A DNA stretch of 9,684 bases from Dehalococcoidia bacterium (GCA_018700215.1 JABIST010000303.1:1-9684), one strand, 5' to 3'. Positions 1 through 7,033 are shown, counted from the stretch's first letter. Notes: a model not told the origin generated them from the sequence alone. Numbers and translations: made by a program.

Positions 1-1
1 C

Positions 2-118
2 GAACGTGCCGAGATCGTCAACGCCGATGCGATGCAGCTGTACCGCGGCATGGACATCGGCACGGCGAAGCTCCCGCTCGCTGAGCGCCGTGGCATCCCG
101 CACCATCTGCTCGACGTG
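2..118 (+). pseudogene. miaA: Internal fragment of tRNA dimethylallyltransferase (MiaA), cut at both ends
   Basis: Reading from base 2 gives about 39 residues that match the N-terminal region of MiaA: Glu-Ile-Val-Asn-Ala-Asp-Ala-Met-Gln-Leu-Tyr, then RGMDIGTAK, then an acidic/basic stretch and GIPHHLLDV. MiaA transfers a dimethylallyl group to A37 of tRNAs that read codons beginning with U. This segment corresponds to roughly residues 35-75 of a protein of about 300, just after the P-loop. The start lies left of the window. After position 118 the family match stops: the frame stays open to 490, but the residues no longer resemble MiaA and are the antisense of the neighbouring PLP-enzyme gene. 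It is therefore either a broken gene or one half of a chimeric join. The family identity is secure; whether the fragment is real genomic context is not. Confidence 0.72.
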
Positions 119-466
119 TGCTCCGAAGTTGATCCAGTGCCCGCCCTGGATCAGGACACGGTTGGTCCAGCCCTCGGAATCTGGCAGGCGGGCGACGCGC
201 TCTGGGTCGGCTCCCGCAACGACGGCGGCGACCGTGATCGCGACGCCCGCCGCCGCGCCGGTGGTGATGCTGGCCGCCTCGGCACCGGTGTACTCGGCGA
301 TCAACTCGCCGGCCCTCGCACGCAGCTCCGCGAGGTCGACGTGCGACTGCGCCGCCTCAGCCTGCGCCTGCGCGACGTCCTCGTGCTGGGCGGTGCCACC
401 GAGGGCGGTCAGCTTGCCGGCGGCGTTGATCACGGGGGTGACGCCGAAGCGTTCGTAGATGGCCAC
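2..466 (-). CDS. SelA-fold PLP-dependent enzyme, D-glucosaminate-6-phosphate ammonia-lyase (DgaE) type, N-terminal part only
   Basis: The gene begins at a GTG (466-464) with a GAGGGAG Shine-Dalgarno 7 nt upstream, 20 bp after the amidohydrolase stop. The N-terminus reads AIYERFGVTPVINAAGKLTA (residues 2-21). It continues with a Gly/Ala-rich helix (ITTGAAAGVA, about 67-76), RLPDSEG (93-99) and VLIQGGHWINFGAHVEQMVR (104-123). This pattern belongs to the SelA-like aminotransferase-fold proteins that pair with cog3964 amidohydrolases. Some of them are ammonia lyases acting on amino-sugar acids. It is not canonical selenocysteine synthase. Family resemblance ends near position 98. The frame stays open to the window edge, but those residues are only the antisense of the miaA fragment. 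The PLP lysine and the C-terminal two thirds are absent, so the piece cannot be a working enzyme as it stands. It is the distal gene of the kinase-amidohydrolase operon. Confidence 0.72.
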   Translation of the reverse strand, partial: MAIYERFGVTPVINAAGKLTALGGTAQHEDVAQAQAEAAQSHVDLAELRARAGELIAEYTGAEAASITTGAAAGVAITVAAVVAGADPERVARLPDSEGWTNRVLIQGGHWINFGAHVEQMVRDATALSERELRRADVHAAVQLHRIGVDDLGTF

Positions 467-486
467 GTCTCGTCTCCCTCGGATCC

Positions 487-1632
487 CTAGATCGATGCGG
501 TGCGGTCGAACTGCTGGCCGTCGACCCAGACGGCGACCGGATCGACCCAACGAGGGGCGGTGCGGACCTGGTCCAGCGTGTCGTGGACCTCCAGCGGTTC
601 GTCGTGCACTCGAAACACCGAGACGTGCGCGGGACGACCGACGGCGAGCGTGCCGAAGCCGTCGGCGTCGAGGCGCCAGGCGCGGGCGGGATTGAGGGTC
701 ACGGCCTGCACGACCTGCTCGATCGAGAGTCCGAGCATGAGCGTCTTCGTCATGTTGTGGGCGATCGAGCGCGAGTAGTGCTCGATGTTGCCGGGGTGCA
801 TGTCGGTGCTCACGATGTGGAGCGGCATCCCCTGCTGCATCACTGCCGCCTCTGCCACATCGAAGGAGTACGAGGAGCGTCCGTGGCTGGTGGCGATCCA
901 CACTCCTCGATCGACGGCGTCGCGGAAGGCGGGGATCACCTCGCCGTTGCCATCGAGCACGCCGCCAATCTTGCCGTGGTACGAGTGCGTGACGATATCG
1001 CCGTGGCGGAGCAGCGCGAGCACCTCTTCGAGCATCGGCGGCGCGTTGCCGATGTGCGCCATCAACGGCAGCCCGGTCAGCTCGGCGGCCTTGCGGGCGA
1101 TCTTGACCGCCTCGATGCCGAGCAGGCCGGTGTGCGATGACGACGCCTGCACTTTGATCCCGCGCACCCAGTCCCGATGCCGCTCGACTGCCTCGACCGT
1201 CTTGGTGAGCGAGACGTACTCCCAGCTCGCCGAGTGGCCACCCTCGATGCCCGGCGCGCCGCTGGAACCGATGTTGATCGCGCCGAAGACGCGGGTGGAG
1301 GCGCCCTCGATCATGCCAGCGGGGAAATCGTCGGCCGTTGGCGCGCCGGCAGAGCCACTCTCGACGATCGCCGCAACACCCTGCTCGACACCGAACTGGT
1401 CGGCACGGAGGTTCTGCTCGCGCGTGCGGTTGCCGCTCCAGCCGCGACTGTGGCCATCGATGAAGCCGGGGGCGACGTACATGCCGGTCGCGTCGAAGCG
1501 CTCGTCCACCTCGGAGACATCGACCGCGCCGAGGGCGGCAACGACGCCGTCGCGGATCAGCACGTCGCCGGGGGCGCTGCTCGCGGTGACGGAGTCGATC
1601 AGTGTGCCGCCGTGGATCAGCGTCGTGGTCAC
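487..1632 (-). CDS. Amidohydrolase/deacetylase-family metallohydrolase (cog3964 / EF0837-like)
   Basis: A 381-residue amidohydrolase-superfamily protein. A small N-terminal beta-sandwich strand (LIHGGTLIDS) leads to PGFIDGHSRGWSG at residues 55-67, where the family has the metal-binding His-x-His. It continues through VESGSAGAPT, GIKVQ with the probable carbamylated Lys160, MAHIG (His193), DIVTHSYHG (His216), SHG (His250) and STDMH (Asp277). The C-terminus has the usual NPARAW and GTLAVGRPAHVSVF strands. Members of this group hydrolyse small N- or O-acyl compounds. The substrate cannot be read from sequence. The second His of the HxH pair is Arg63, so the binuclear metal site is altered. The GTG start overlaps the kinase stop by 4 bp (GTGA, 1632-1629), with AGGA a few bases upstream, indicating translational coupling. 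The next gene, the DgaE-like PLP enzyme, starts 20 bp downstream. Confidence 0.85.
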   Translation of the reverse strand: MTTTLIHGGTLIDSVTASSAPGDVLIRDGVVAALGAVDVSEVDERFDATGMYVAPGFIDGHSRGWSGNRTREQNLRADQFGVEQGVAAIVESGSAGAPTADDFPAGMIEGASTRVFGAINIGSSGAPGIEGGHSASWEYVSLTKTVEAVERHRDWVRGIKVQASSSHTGLLGIEAVKIARKAAELTGLPLMAHIGNAPPMLEEVLALLRHGDIVTHSYHGKIGGVLDGNGEVIPAFRDAVDRGVWIATSHGRSSYSFDVAEAAVMQQGMPLHIVSTDMHPGNIEHYSRSIAHNMTKTLMLGLSIEQVVQAVTLNPARAWRLDADGFGTLAVGRPAHVSVFRVHDEPLEVHDTLDQVRTAPRWVDPVAVWVDGQQFDRTASI

Positions 1633-3110
1633 AGGTGTCCTGTCTTCAACTCGCGCTCGTCGAGCGGTCGCATCGCCTCGTTCACGCGCTGCCAGTCCTC
1701 GTAGAGCGCATCATATCGGTCGGCGTTCGCTGCCTCAGGCTCCAGCACGTGCGAGACCTGTACCATCGCGGCGCCCGCCTCGTCGATGTCGGCGTAGATG
1801 CCGAGGGCGACCGCGAGGTACATCGCTGCACCGCGCGCCTCGACAGCACCGTCGGTCGCCTCCACGGGGTGCCGCAGCACGTCCACGATCATCTGCGACC
1901 AGAGCGGACTGGTCGCACCGCTGCCGGTGAAGCGGACCACGATCGGCTCGCCGCACCAGCCCTGCACCTGCTCGAAGATCGCGCGGATCGCGAAGGCGCC
2001 ACCTTCGAGGACCGCGCGGAACATCTCTGCTCGGCCGTGGGAGGCGTGCAACCCGAGGAACGACCCGGAGGCACCCGGTCGCAGCTCCGGCGCGACCTGG
2101 CCCGCAAGGAACGGCAGGAACCGCACCCCATCGGAGCCGGGTGCTACCTCGGCGGCCTCGCCATCCATGCGAGCGAAGGCGACGGGGCGCGAGTCTTCGT
2201 CCGGGTTGTCGAGCCAGGTATCGAGGAACCAGTCGGCGGCGCGTCCGGCCATCACAGCATTGCCACCGATCACGTGGCGACCCGGCGGCATGCCGTAAAA
2301 GCGGTAGGCGCCCGGCACCTCGTCGGCGGTGACGGCGCGGACGACGGCGTGGGTACCGATGGTGATGGCGTAGGCGCCGACGGTGCCCGCTCCCGCGCCG
2401 ACATTGGCGCAGATGCCGTCGTGGCCGCCGACCGCGACGGGCGTGCCGGCGGGGATGCCGAGGGCGGCTGCAGCGCTCTCGGTCAGTTTGCCAGCGAGGG
2501 ACCAGGGTGGGGCGACTCTCGGAAGCAGCGAGCGCGAGATGTCGAGGGCGGCGAGCGTGTCGGCGGCGAAGTCGTCGCGGTCGGGGCCTGAGGTGGGGTC
2601 GGTGACGGCGTTGCCGGTGAGGCGGTAGGCGAGGAAGTCCTTGGCGTAGAGGAGCTGCGATGTGCGCTCGGCCGCCTGCGGCGCGTTCGCCTGCAACCAG
2701 CGCCACTTCGAGAGCATCCCGGCGGCGTAGTTCGAGAGATCGTAGCTCTGCTGCCGCCACTCCTGGAGCGTCGCCAACTGCTCGATGTGGCGGCGGTCGG
2801 ACCAGGAAGGCGCGAGGACGGCGCCGTTCGCGTCGACGGCGACGAAGCCGTTGCCGCGGCCAGAGAGGCCGATGCCGGCGATCTCGGCGCCATCGAGCGC
2901 GGGGCTGGCGAGCAGGCGCTGAGTCAGCAGCCAGGCGTTGTTCCACCACTCATCGGGATCCTGCCAGCGCTGCTCGAAGCCGTCGATGACGGCCGAGTGT
3001 TCGGAGTGGCGCGCCGTCTCCCGACCGAGCAGCCGCCCGCGCTCATCGAACGCCGCAACCTTCAGCCGCGTGGTGCCAAGGTCGAAGGCGAGCAGCACGC
3101 GAGCACTCAC
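1629..3110 (-). CDS. FGGY-family carbohydrate kinase
   Basis: A sugar kinase of about 493 residues with the actin-like FGGY fold, a typical family length. Visible landmarks are the N-terminal phosphate loop LLAFDLGTTRLKVAAFD (D10, K17), a SGRGNGF segment and SWSDRR in the sugar-binding domain, and YAKDFLAYRLTG (155-166). The catalytic-base region GGHDGICANVGAG has Asp231. The C-terminal FTGSGATSPLWSQM resembles the second FGGY signature and forms part of the ATP site. It would phosphorylate a sugar, sugar acid or polyol; the exact substrate is not decidable. I chose the GTG at 3110-3108 because GGGAGGA sits exactly 7 nt upstream. An in-frame ATG at 3128 lies upstream of that ribosome site and would add only MWEDRP. 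First gene of the operon, with its stop overlapping the amidohydrolase start. Confidence 0.88.
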   Translation of the reverse strand: MSARVLLAFDLGTTRLKVAAFDERGRLLGRETARHSEHSAVIDGFEQRWQDPDEWWNNAWLLTQRLLASPALDGAEIAGIGLSGRGNGFVAVDANGAVLAPSWSDRRHIEQLATLQEWRQQSYDLSNYAAGMLSKWRWLQANAPQAAERTSQLLYAKDFLAYRLTGNAVTDPTSGPDRDDFAADTLAALDISRSLLPRVAPPWSLAGKLTESAAAALGIPAGTPVAVGGHDGICANVGAGAGTVGAYAITIGTHAVVRAVTADEVPGAYRFYGMPPGRHVIGGNAVMAGRAADWFLDTWLDNPDEDSRPVAFARMDGEAAEVAPGSDGVRFLPFLAGQVAPELRPGASGSFLGLHASHGRAEMFRAVLEGGAFAIRAIFEQVQGWCGEPIVVRFTGSGATSPLWSQMIVDVLRHPVEATDGAVEARGAAMYLAVALGIYADIDEAGAAMVQVSHVLEPEAANADRYDALYEDWQRVNEAMRPLDERELKTGHL

Positions 3111-3197
3111 AGGTCGGTCCTCCCACATTTCCTCTGTCGCACGCTACCCTACCCGCCCGCGCACGAAGTGGTGCCGCGGATACCCGAGGTGAAGACC
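3111..3197. promoter_or_regulatory. Divergent intergenic region between the kinase operon and the esterase gene
   Basis: These 87 bp separate the two divergent starts and must hold the promoter(s) for both transcripts, apart from the two ribosome sites (GGGAGGA leftward; GAGGTGA rightward at 3186-3192). I see a short direct repeat, CTACCCTACCC, but no convincing -35/-10 pair and no clear operator. The gene pair may share regulation, but that is inference from layout only. Confidence 0.4.
3118..3124 (-). promoter_or_regulatory. Shine-Dalgarno that decides the kinase start
   Basis: The minus strand reads GGGAGGA followed by a 7-nt spacer and GTG (3110-3108). The nearby ATG at 3128 overlaps the upstream side of this site and has no equivalent sequence, so the GTG is preferred as initiator. 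Confidence 0.7.
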
Positions 3198-4112
3198 ATG
3201 ACGAACCCGTCCGAACACGTCCAGACGTTCCTGGAGCAGCGCAAAGCAATGATGGCCCAGGCCGAGGGCCAGGCGCCTCCAGACCTCGCCACGATGCGCG
3301 CCGGCTCCGACGCCGCAGCGCCGCCAGTCCCCGATGACGTGACCGTGACCGAGGTGGACGCGGGCGGCATCCCGGCCGACTGGGTACTCGCGCCCGGCGC
3401 GGACCCGGACCGTCGACTGCTCTACCTGCACGGCGGCGGCTACGTGATCATGTCGCGCATCACCCATCGCCGGCTCGCCTCGGACATCTCGCGTGCCTCG
3501 GGCTGCTCGGTGCTGGTGCTCGATTACCGGCTGGCGCCAGAGCACCAGTTCCCCGCGCAGAACGATGACGCGCTCGCGGCGTTCCGCTGGATCCAGGCGA
3601 ACGGCCCGAGCGGCGCCGGTCCCGCAGCCAGCACATTCATCGCCGGCGACTCAGCCGGCGGCGGCCTGACGCTTTCGACCACGATCGCCGCCCGCGACGA
3701 AGGCGTGCCACTGCCGAACGCCGCCGTCACGCTCTCCGCCTGGACCGACGTCAGCCACGCGCAGCAGTCGCGGACGACCCGAGCCGCCACTGACCCAATC
3801 TTCACCAATCCCGGCTCGCTCGAGGGCTTCAGTACGCACTACGTCGGCGCGGACAACCGCGAGCACCCGCTCGCGTCGCCGATCTTCGCCGACCTCCACG
3901 GCCTCCCGCCGATCCTGATGCAGGTTGCGGACGCCGAGGTGCTGCTGGACGACACGCTCAATTTCGCGAAGCGGGCTCAGGATGCCGGGGTCCGCACTAC
4001 CGTTACCGTGGAGCCGCACGGATTTCACATCTACCACTACTTCCTGCCGGAAGCGCCGGAGACGCTCGCCGCGATCGGCGAAATCGGAGGTTTCCTGCGC
4101 GCGCACGGGTAG
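3198..4112 (+). CDS. Alpha/beta hydrolase, hormone-sensitive-lipase (family IV) esterase
   Basis: A 304-residue protein with all hallmarks of bacterial HSL-type carboxylesterases. The oxyanion-hole motif HGGGY lies at 78-82. DYRLAPEHQFPA follows at 109-120. The nucleophile elbow GDSAGGG places Ser152. ADAEVLLDD at 244-252 supplies the catalytic Asp (251 or 252), and EPHGFH gives His274. An N-terminal cap of about 45 residues precedes the core. There is no signal peptide, so the enzyme is likely cytoplasmic and hydrolyses small acyl esters. ATG at 3198 is chosen because GAGGTGA precedes it by about 6 nt and family similarity begins here. The open frame extends much further upstream only as antisense of the kinase. 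Divergent from the kinase operon. The true substrate is unknown. Confidence 0.92.
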   Translation: MTNPSEHVQTFLEQRKAMMAQAEGQAPPDLATMRAGSDAAAPPVPDDVTVTEVDAGGIPADWVLAPGADPDRRLLYLHGGGYVIMSRITHRRLASDISRASGCSVLVLDYRLAPEHQFPAQNDDALAAFRWIQANGPSGAGPAASTFIAGDSAGGGLTLSTTIAARDEGVPLPNAAVTLSAWTDVSHAQQSRTTRAATDPIFTNPGSLEGFSTHYVGADNREHPLASPIFADLHGLPPILMQVADAEVLLDDTLNFAKRAQDAGVRTTVTVEPHGFHIYHYFLPEAPETLAAIGEIGGFLRAHG

Positions 4113-4146
4113 CAGTGAGGCCTCGCCCACGTAGTCGTTATAGATT

Positions 4147-4170
4147 TGTGAACGTGCGCACGTGATCACA
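4147..4170. repeat. Inverted repeat with a 12-bp perfect palindromic core
   Basis: TGTGA, then the perfect palindrome ACGTGCGCACGT (4152-4163), then GA, then TCACA. The outer arms are complementary but displaced by the 2-nt GA bulge. It lies between the esterase stop and the GNAT start. There is no T-tract, so an intrinsic terminator is unlikely; a dimeric repressor/activator operator is more plausible. The TGTGA/TCACA arms recall CRP/FNR-type half-sites, but the spacing is far larger than in those sites, so I do not assign a regulator. Confidence 0.5.
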
Positions 4171-4222
4171 CTCCCTCGTCGGCATACTGATCGCGAGATC
4201 GGCTGACGACCAGGAGGGGCAG

Positions 4223-4894
4223 ATGGGACTCGCTGACACGATCATGGGCCTGCTCGCGGGGCGAAGCTGGCGTGTGGCCAGCCAGGCTGCGGCACAGGCC
4301 TCGGAACCGCTCGAATTCCCCGCGCAGATCACGCTCGGCGGCGACAAGATCGATCTGCGCCCGATGACCGGCTACGACCGCGCGGTGATGCTGGACTTCG
4401 CGCGCAGCCTGCCACCACACGACCTGCTCTTCCTCCGACGCGATATCACCCAGCCCGAGGTGGTGGAGGACTGGGCGCGCGACCTCCAGGAGGACCGCTA
4501 CGTCACGATCGTCGCGCTCCGTGGCACCCAGATTGTGGGCTACGCCACCGTCGCCTCCGACGGCCTCGCCTGGACGCGGCACGTCGCTGAGTTGCGCGTG
4601 CTCGTGTCGCCCTCGATGCGTGGCCTGCAGCTCGGACGAATTCTGACGGAGCAGGCGTTCGCCATCGCGCGGCAGCGTGGCGTGCGCAAGATGATCGCGC
4701 AGATGACGCTGGATCAGCGGGCGGCGATGCGCGTCTTCAGCCACATCGGCTTCGAACGGGAAGCGCGGCTCCGCAACCAGCTAATCGACCGCGATGGCCA
4801 GCTCCACGACCTGCAGATCATGAGTCTCGATGTGGACGAGTTCCGCGCGAAGATCGATCTGATGACAATCAGCGCGCAGCACGAATTCGTGTAA
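4223..4894 (+). CDS. GNAT-family N-acetyltransferase
   Basis: A 223-residue protein. An N-terminal extension of about 40 residues precedes a GNAT domain that starts at IDLRPMTGYDR (43-53). The central strand TIVALRGTQIVGYATV (95-110) leads to strand 4 and the acetyl-CoA pyrophosphate loop ELRVLVSPSMRGLQLG (123-138), in which RGLQLG stands for the usual R/QxxGxG/A. The C-terminal VFSHIGFEREARLR is the common GNAT beta6 region. The acceptor substrate cannot be deduced. ATG at 4223 is supported by AGGAGGGG a few bases upstream. The gene has its own 110-bp leader containing a palindrome, so it is probably transcribed separately from the esterase. It runs convergently into ctaG, with 37 bp between the stops. 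Confidence 0.88.
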   Translation: MGLADTIMGLLAGRSWRVASQAAAQASEPLEFPAQITLGGDKIDLRPMTGYDRAVMLDFARSLPPHDLLFLRRDITQPEVVEDWARDLQEDRYVTIVALRGTQIVGYATVASDGLAWTRHVAELRVLVSPSMRGLQLGRILTEQAFAIARQRGVRKMIAQMTLDQRAAMRVFSHIGFEREARLRNQLIDRDGQLHDLQIMSLDVDEFRAKIDLMTISAQHEFV

Positions 4895-4931
4895 CTCCGG
4901 CTGCTCGAATGATCTGGTGCGGAGTGGCCGG

Positions 4932-5768
4932 CTAGATCTCTCCGGCGCGACGAGACTCGGCCTGGGACCACACGAAGAAGGCCAACGCCAGTCGCACCAT
5001 CAGGAACGGCATCATGCCCACCCACATCACCAGACCGGCGATCACCTGATCGTCACGCGCGGGGAAATCCGCAAACGCGCGCGTCGCAAACTCGTAGGTC
5101 GTGTAGACCGGGAACTCTGAGAACACGAAGAACGCGCCCGGGATCGTCGGCAGCACGGTCATGCCAATGATGTAGAGCAGCCGCTTACCGTGCGCCAGCG
5201 TGTGTTCCTCGTCATCGTCGAACGAACCAATCGCAGCCCAGAACGCGAGTGCGCTCAGCAGCCAGATCACGTCCAGCAACATCTGCCCAAACTGAAGCGG
5301 CTTCAGTGTGTCCGCCACGAACGGGAGGTGGCTGGTGGCTAGCACCAGATTGAACACGATGAACGCCAGGAACGGACGTTCGGTCAGCCCCCGCAATGGA
5401 CCCATCCCCGGTGCGTTCAGCACCAGCTCCCTCATCCACGGCGGTGTCCCGCGCAGCAGCAGCGGCGCCACCACCAGCGAGTAGGTGACGTACTGAATCA
5501 TGTGCGCCGTCAGCAGATAGCCCGCGCCCAGCGCCCCAATCGGCCAGTCCGTGGCCACCCACAACAGCACCCACCCCGCGCCGAACGATGTCGCCTGCGA
5601 GCGCGTCACCACCGCCTCGCCCACCCCAACCCTGGATGGACCAACCCGCCGCACCGCGTAGATGTAGCCCACCAGAAGTGCGAGCATCACGAGCCAGATT
5701 CCCGGGTAGTACTGCGGAGCCCAGGTCCAGGTCGCCTTCTGCGCCGAGCACCACCACGCGACGTTCAC
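4932..5768 (-). CDS. ctaG: CtaG-type cytochrome c oxidase assembly membrane protein (caa3_CtaG family)
   Basis: A 278-residue polytopic membrane protein with about seven hydrophobic segments (near 22-39, 62-80, 84-105, 131-150, 163-181, 197-217 and 241-267). Family marks are YYPGIWLVMLALLVGYIYAVRR (20-41, in parts), ATDWPIGALGAGYLLTAHMIQY (72-93, in parts) with conserved His89, PLLLRGTPPW, and SHLPFVAD (146-153). CtaG proteins of this type assist copper delivery to, or assembly of, caa3-like cytochrome c oxidases. The GTG start (5768-5766) lies 21 bp after the copper-chaperone stop, with a weak GGACGGA-like ribosome site. Third gene of the sco1-PCuAC-ctaG cassette. No oxidase subunit lies in the window. 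Confidence 0.88.
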   Translation of the reverse strand: MNVAWWCSAQKATWTWAPQYYPGIWLVMLALLVGYIYAVRRVGPSRVGVGEAVVTRSQATSFGAGWVLLWVATDWPIGALGAGYLLTAHMIQYVTYSLVVAPLLLRGTPPWMRELVLNAPGMGPLRGLTERPFLAFIVFNLVLATSHLPFVADTLKPLQFGQMLLDVIWLLSALAFWAAIGSFDDDEEHTLAHGKRLLYIIGMTVLPTIPGAFFVFSEFPVYTTYEFATRAFADFPARDDQVIAGLVMWVGMMPFLMVRLALAFFVWSQAESRRAGEI

Positions 5769-5789
5769 GCGACAGTCCGTCCGCGATCG

Positions 5790-6338
5790 CTACTCGTCAT
5801 CGCTGGCCATGCTCTCCATCCCGCCGCTGGCGGGGTCCATCACCGTCGCCTCAATCATCACCGTCCCGGCAAATTCGAATTCGAGTGTGGCGTGGACAAT
5901 GTCGCCCACCTCCAACGGCTCAACCAGGCTCGTCAGCATCGCGTGGTAGCCACCCGGCGCCAGCACCACCTCGCCCGCAGGCGGGATTTCCAGGCCACCC
6001 TCAACTGGGGTCATGCTCACCGTGTCGCCGTCCGTCACGCTCTGATGCAGCATCGTCATCCCAGCGGCGGTCGAGCTGATCCCAATCAGCCGGTCCGGTT
6101 CGTCACCCTCGTTCACCACCACAAAGTAAAGCGCCGCAATATCGGCAGGCGGTGCCGGCACGAACGGGCCGTAGATCGCAAGATGTCCAACCTCAGCCAC
6201 TGCCGTGCCTCGGTCGGCGGTTTCCATCGCCATCGCGACATTCGCAGCCGTCGCGCCATCATCGTCACCGCCGCACGCTCCCAGGAACAAGGCGGTCAAG
6301 ACGCTGATTGCCAGCAAGACATGTGTCGTTCGCCTCAC
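5790..6338 (-). CDS. PCu(A)C-type copper chaperone lipoprotein
   Basis: A 182-residue secreted lipoprotein. An N-terminal Arg-Arg and hydrophobic stretch ends at LFLGAC, with the lipidated Cys at 22, followed by an acidic DDD linker. The PCu(A)C domain holds the Cu(I)-binding signature: His98 (MLHQSV), Met109 ten residues on, then PGGYHAM with His132 and Met134. The C-terminal tail is Met/acidic-rich (GGMESMASDDE). The family passes Cu(I) to the CuA site or to Sco proteins outside the membrane. I place the start at the GTG 6338-6336, which overlaps the sco1 stop as GTGA and leaves a compact signal peptide. A GTG 12 bp upstream (6350) is in frame but touches the AAGG ribosome site. Cotranscribed with sco1 and ctaG. 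Confidence 0.88.
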   Translation of the reverse strand: MRRTTHVLLAISVLTALFLGACGGDDDGATAANVAMAMETADRGTAVAEVGHLAIYGPFVPAPPADIAALYFVVVNEGDEPDRLIGISSTAAGMTMLHQSVTDGDTVSMTPVEGGLEIPPAGEVVLAPGGYHAMLTSLVEPLEVGDIVHATLEFEFAGTVMIEATVMDPASGGMESMASDDE

Positions 6339-7012
6339 TTGGTCGGCCACCCTTCACGTACCAGTACATCTAGATCGTGCGCCCAACCTGACTGCCGTAC
6401 GCCCGTTGGGTAGCGCAAATGCATCAGATCATCTGGCGTGTATAGGAACAACCATGCCGCGTGAGCCACGGTATAGCCTCCTTCGAATTCTTCGTCGACG
6501 AACGCAGGAGGCGCCGCCGCGGCAATCTGAGCCGCCTCCAACTCCTCAGCGGTCCCCGTCAGCCCGACGAAATCCGCATCGAAGAAATCCAACCACGCCT
6601 GCACCCGCTCCGGCGTGTCGCGCGGCGCGTCCACACCCACGAACACCACGGTCACGCCCCGCCGCACCTCGGACGGTGCCTGTCGCAGCGCGGCCGCGAT
6701 GTTGGCGAAGTGAACCGGGCAGATGTCCGGGCAGTTGGTGTAGCCGAAGTAGAGCAGCGTGACGCGACCAGAAGTCTCGGCCCGGAAATCGTAGGCCGCG
6801 CCCCCGGTATCCGTCAGCACGAAGTCGGGGCGCTCCAGCGGTCCCAGCGCCACTCCGTGCAGCCCCAGGTCTGCAACCACCTGGTCGCCCTCGGACAGTG
6901 GCGCGCTCGTCGGTTCGGGACTCGTCTCGCCACCGCAGGCAGCGAGCAGCAGCGTCGCGAGGGTCAGCGATCCAAGCACAACCAGGAGTCGTCGAACTGC
7001 CAGCGCGTTCAC
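6335..7012 (-). CDS. sco1: Sco1/SenC/PrrC copper-binding lipoprotein
   Basis: A 225-residue Sco-family protein with a thioredoxin-like fold. The signal peptide ends in a lipobox LLLAAC (Cys26). RPDFVLTDTGG opens the domain. The copper/redox motif FGYTNCPDICP gives Cys94-x3-Cys98, and the distal copper ligand is His184 in VAHAAWLFLYTPD. VFVGVDAPRDTPE matches the usual Sco VSVDPxRDTPE strand. Sco proteins metallate the CuA centre of cytochrome c oxidase subunit II and reduce its cysteines. GTG start at 7012-7010 is supported by GAGG 7 nt upstream. First gene of the copper cassette, divergent from the selenoprotein gene. The leader contains a strong hairpin (7034-7066). Confidence 0.92.
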   Translation of the reverse strand: MNALAVRRLLVVLGSLTLATLLLAACGGETSPEPTSAPLSEGDQVVADLGLHGVALGPLERPDFVLTDTGGAAYDFRAETSGRVTLLYFGYTNCPDICPVHFANIAAALRQAPSEVRRGVTVVFVGVDAPRDTPERVQAWLDFFDADFVGLTGTAEELEAAQIAAAAPPAFVDEEFEGGYTVAHAAWLFLYTPDDLMHLRYPTGVRQSGWAHDLDVLVREGWPTK

Positions 7013-7033
7013 GTGATCGCCTCAAACCTTGCG

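Noticed and set aside
2..466. True selenocysteine synthase (selA), which would have matched the selenoprotein
   Set aside because: The N-terminus AIYERFGVTPVINAAGKLTA and the neighbouring amidohydrolase and kinase fit the DgaE-like SelA-fold group, not the tRNA-acting SelA. Only 123 codons are present.
32..490. One 152-residue plus-strand protein through the left end
   Set aside because: Only the first 29 codons are MiaA-like. The rest is Arg/Gly-rich antisense of the PLP-enzyme gene.
785..2591. Long plus-strand open frames opposite the amidohydrolase and kinase
   Set aside because: Low-complexity Arg/Ala/Ser/Pro-rich antisense frames of GC-rich coding DNA, with no family features. The minus-strand genes have clear motifs and ribosome sites.
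2787..3197. N-terminal extension of the esterase
   Set aside because: The upstream open frame is antisense of the kinase. The ATG at 3198 has a GAGGTGA site and marks where family similarity begins.
4895..4940. GCCGG/CCGGC hairpin as terminator between the GNAT gene and ctaG
   Set aside because: Only five pairs with a 10-nt loop overlapping the ctaG stop, and no T-tract on either strand.
5502..6413. A 303-residue plus-strand frame opposite ctaG and the copper chaperone
   Set aside because: Arg/His-rich antisense translation with no recognisable domain. The minus-strand genes explain the sequence.
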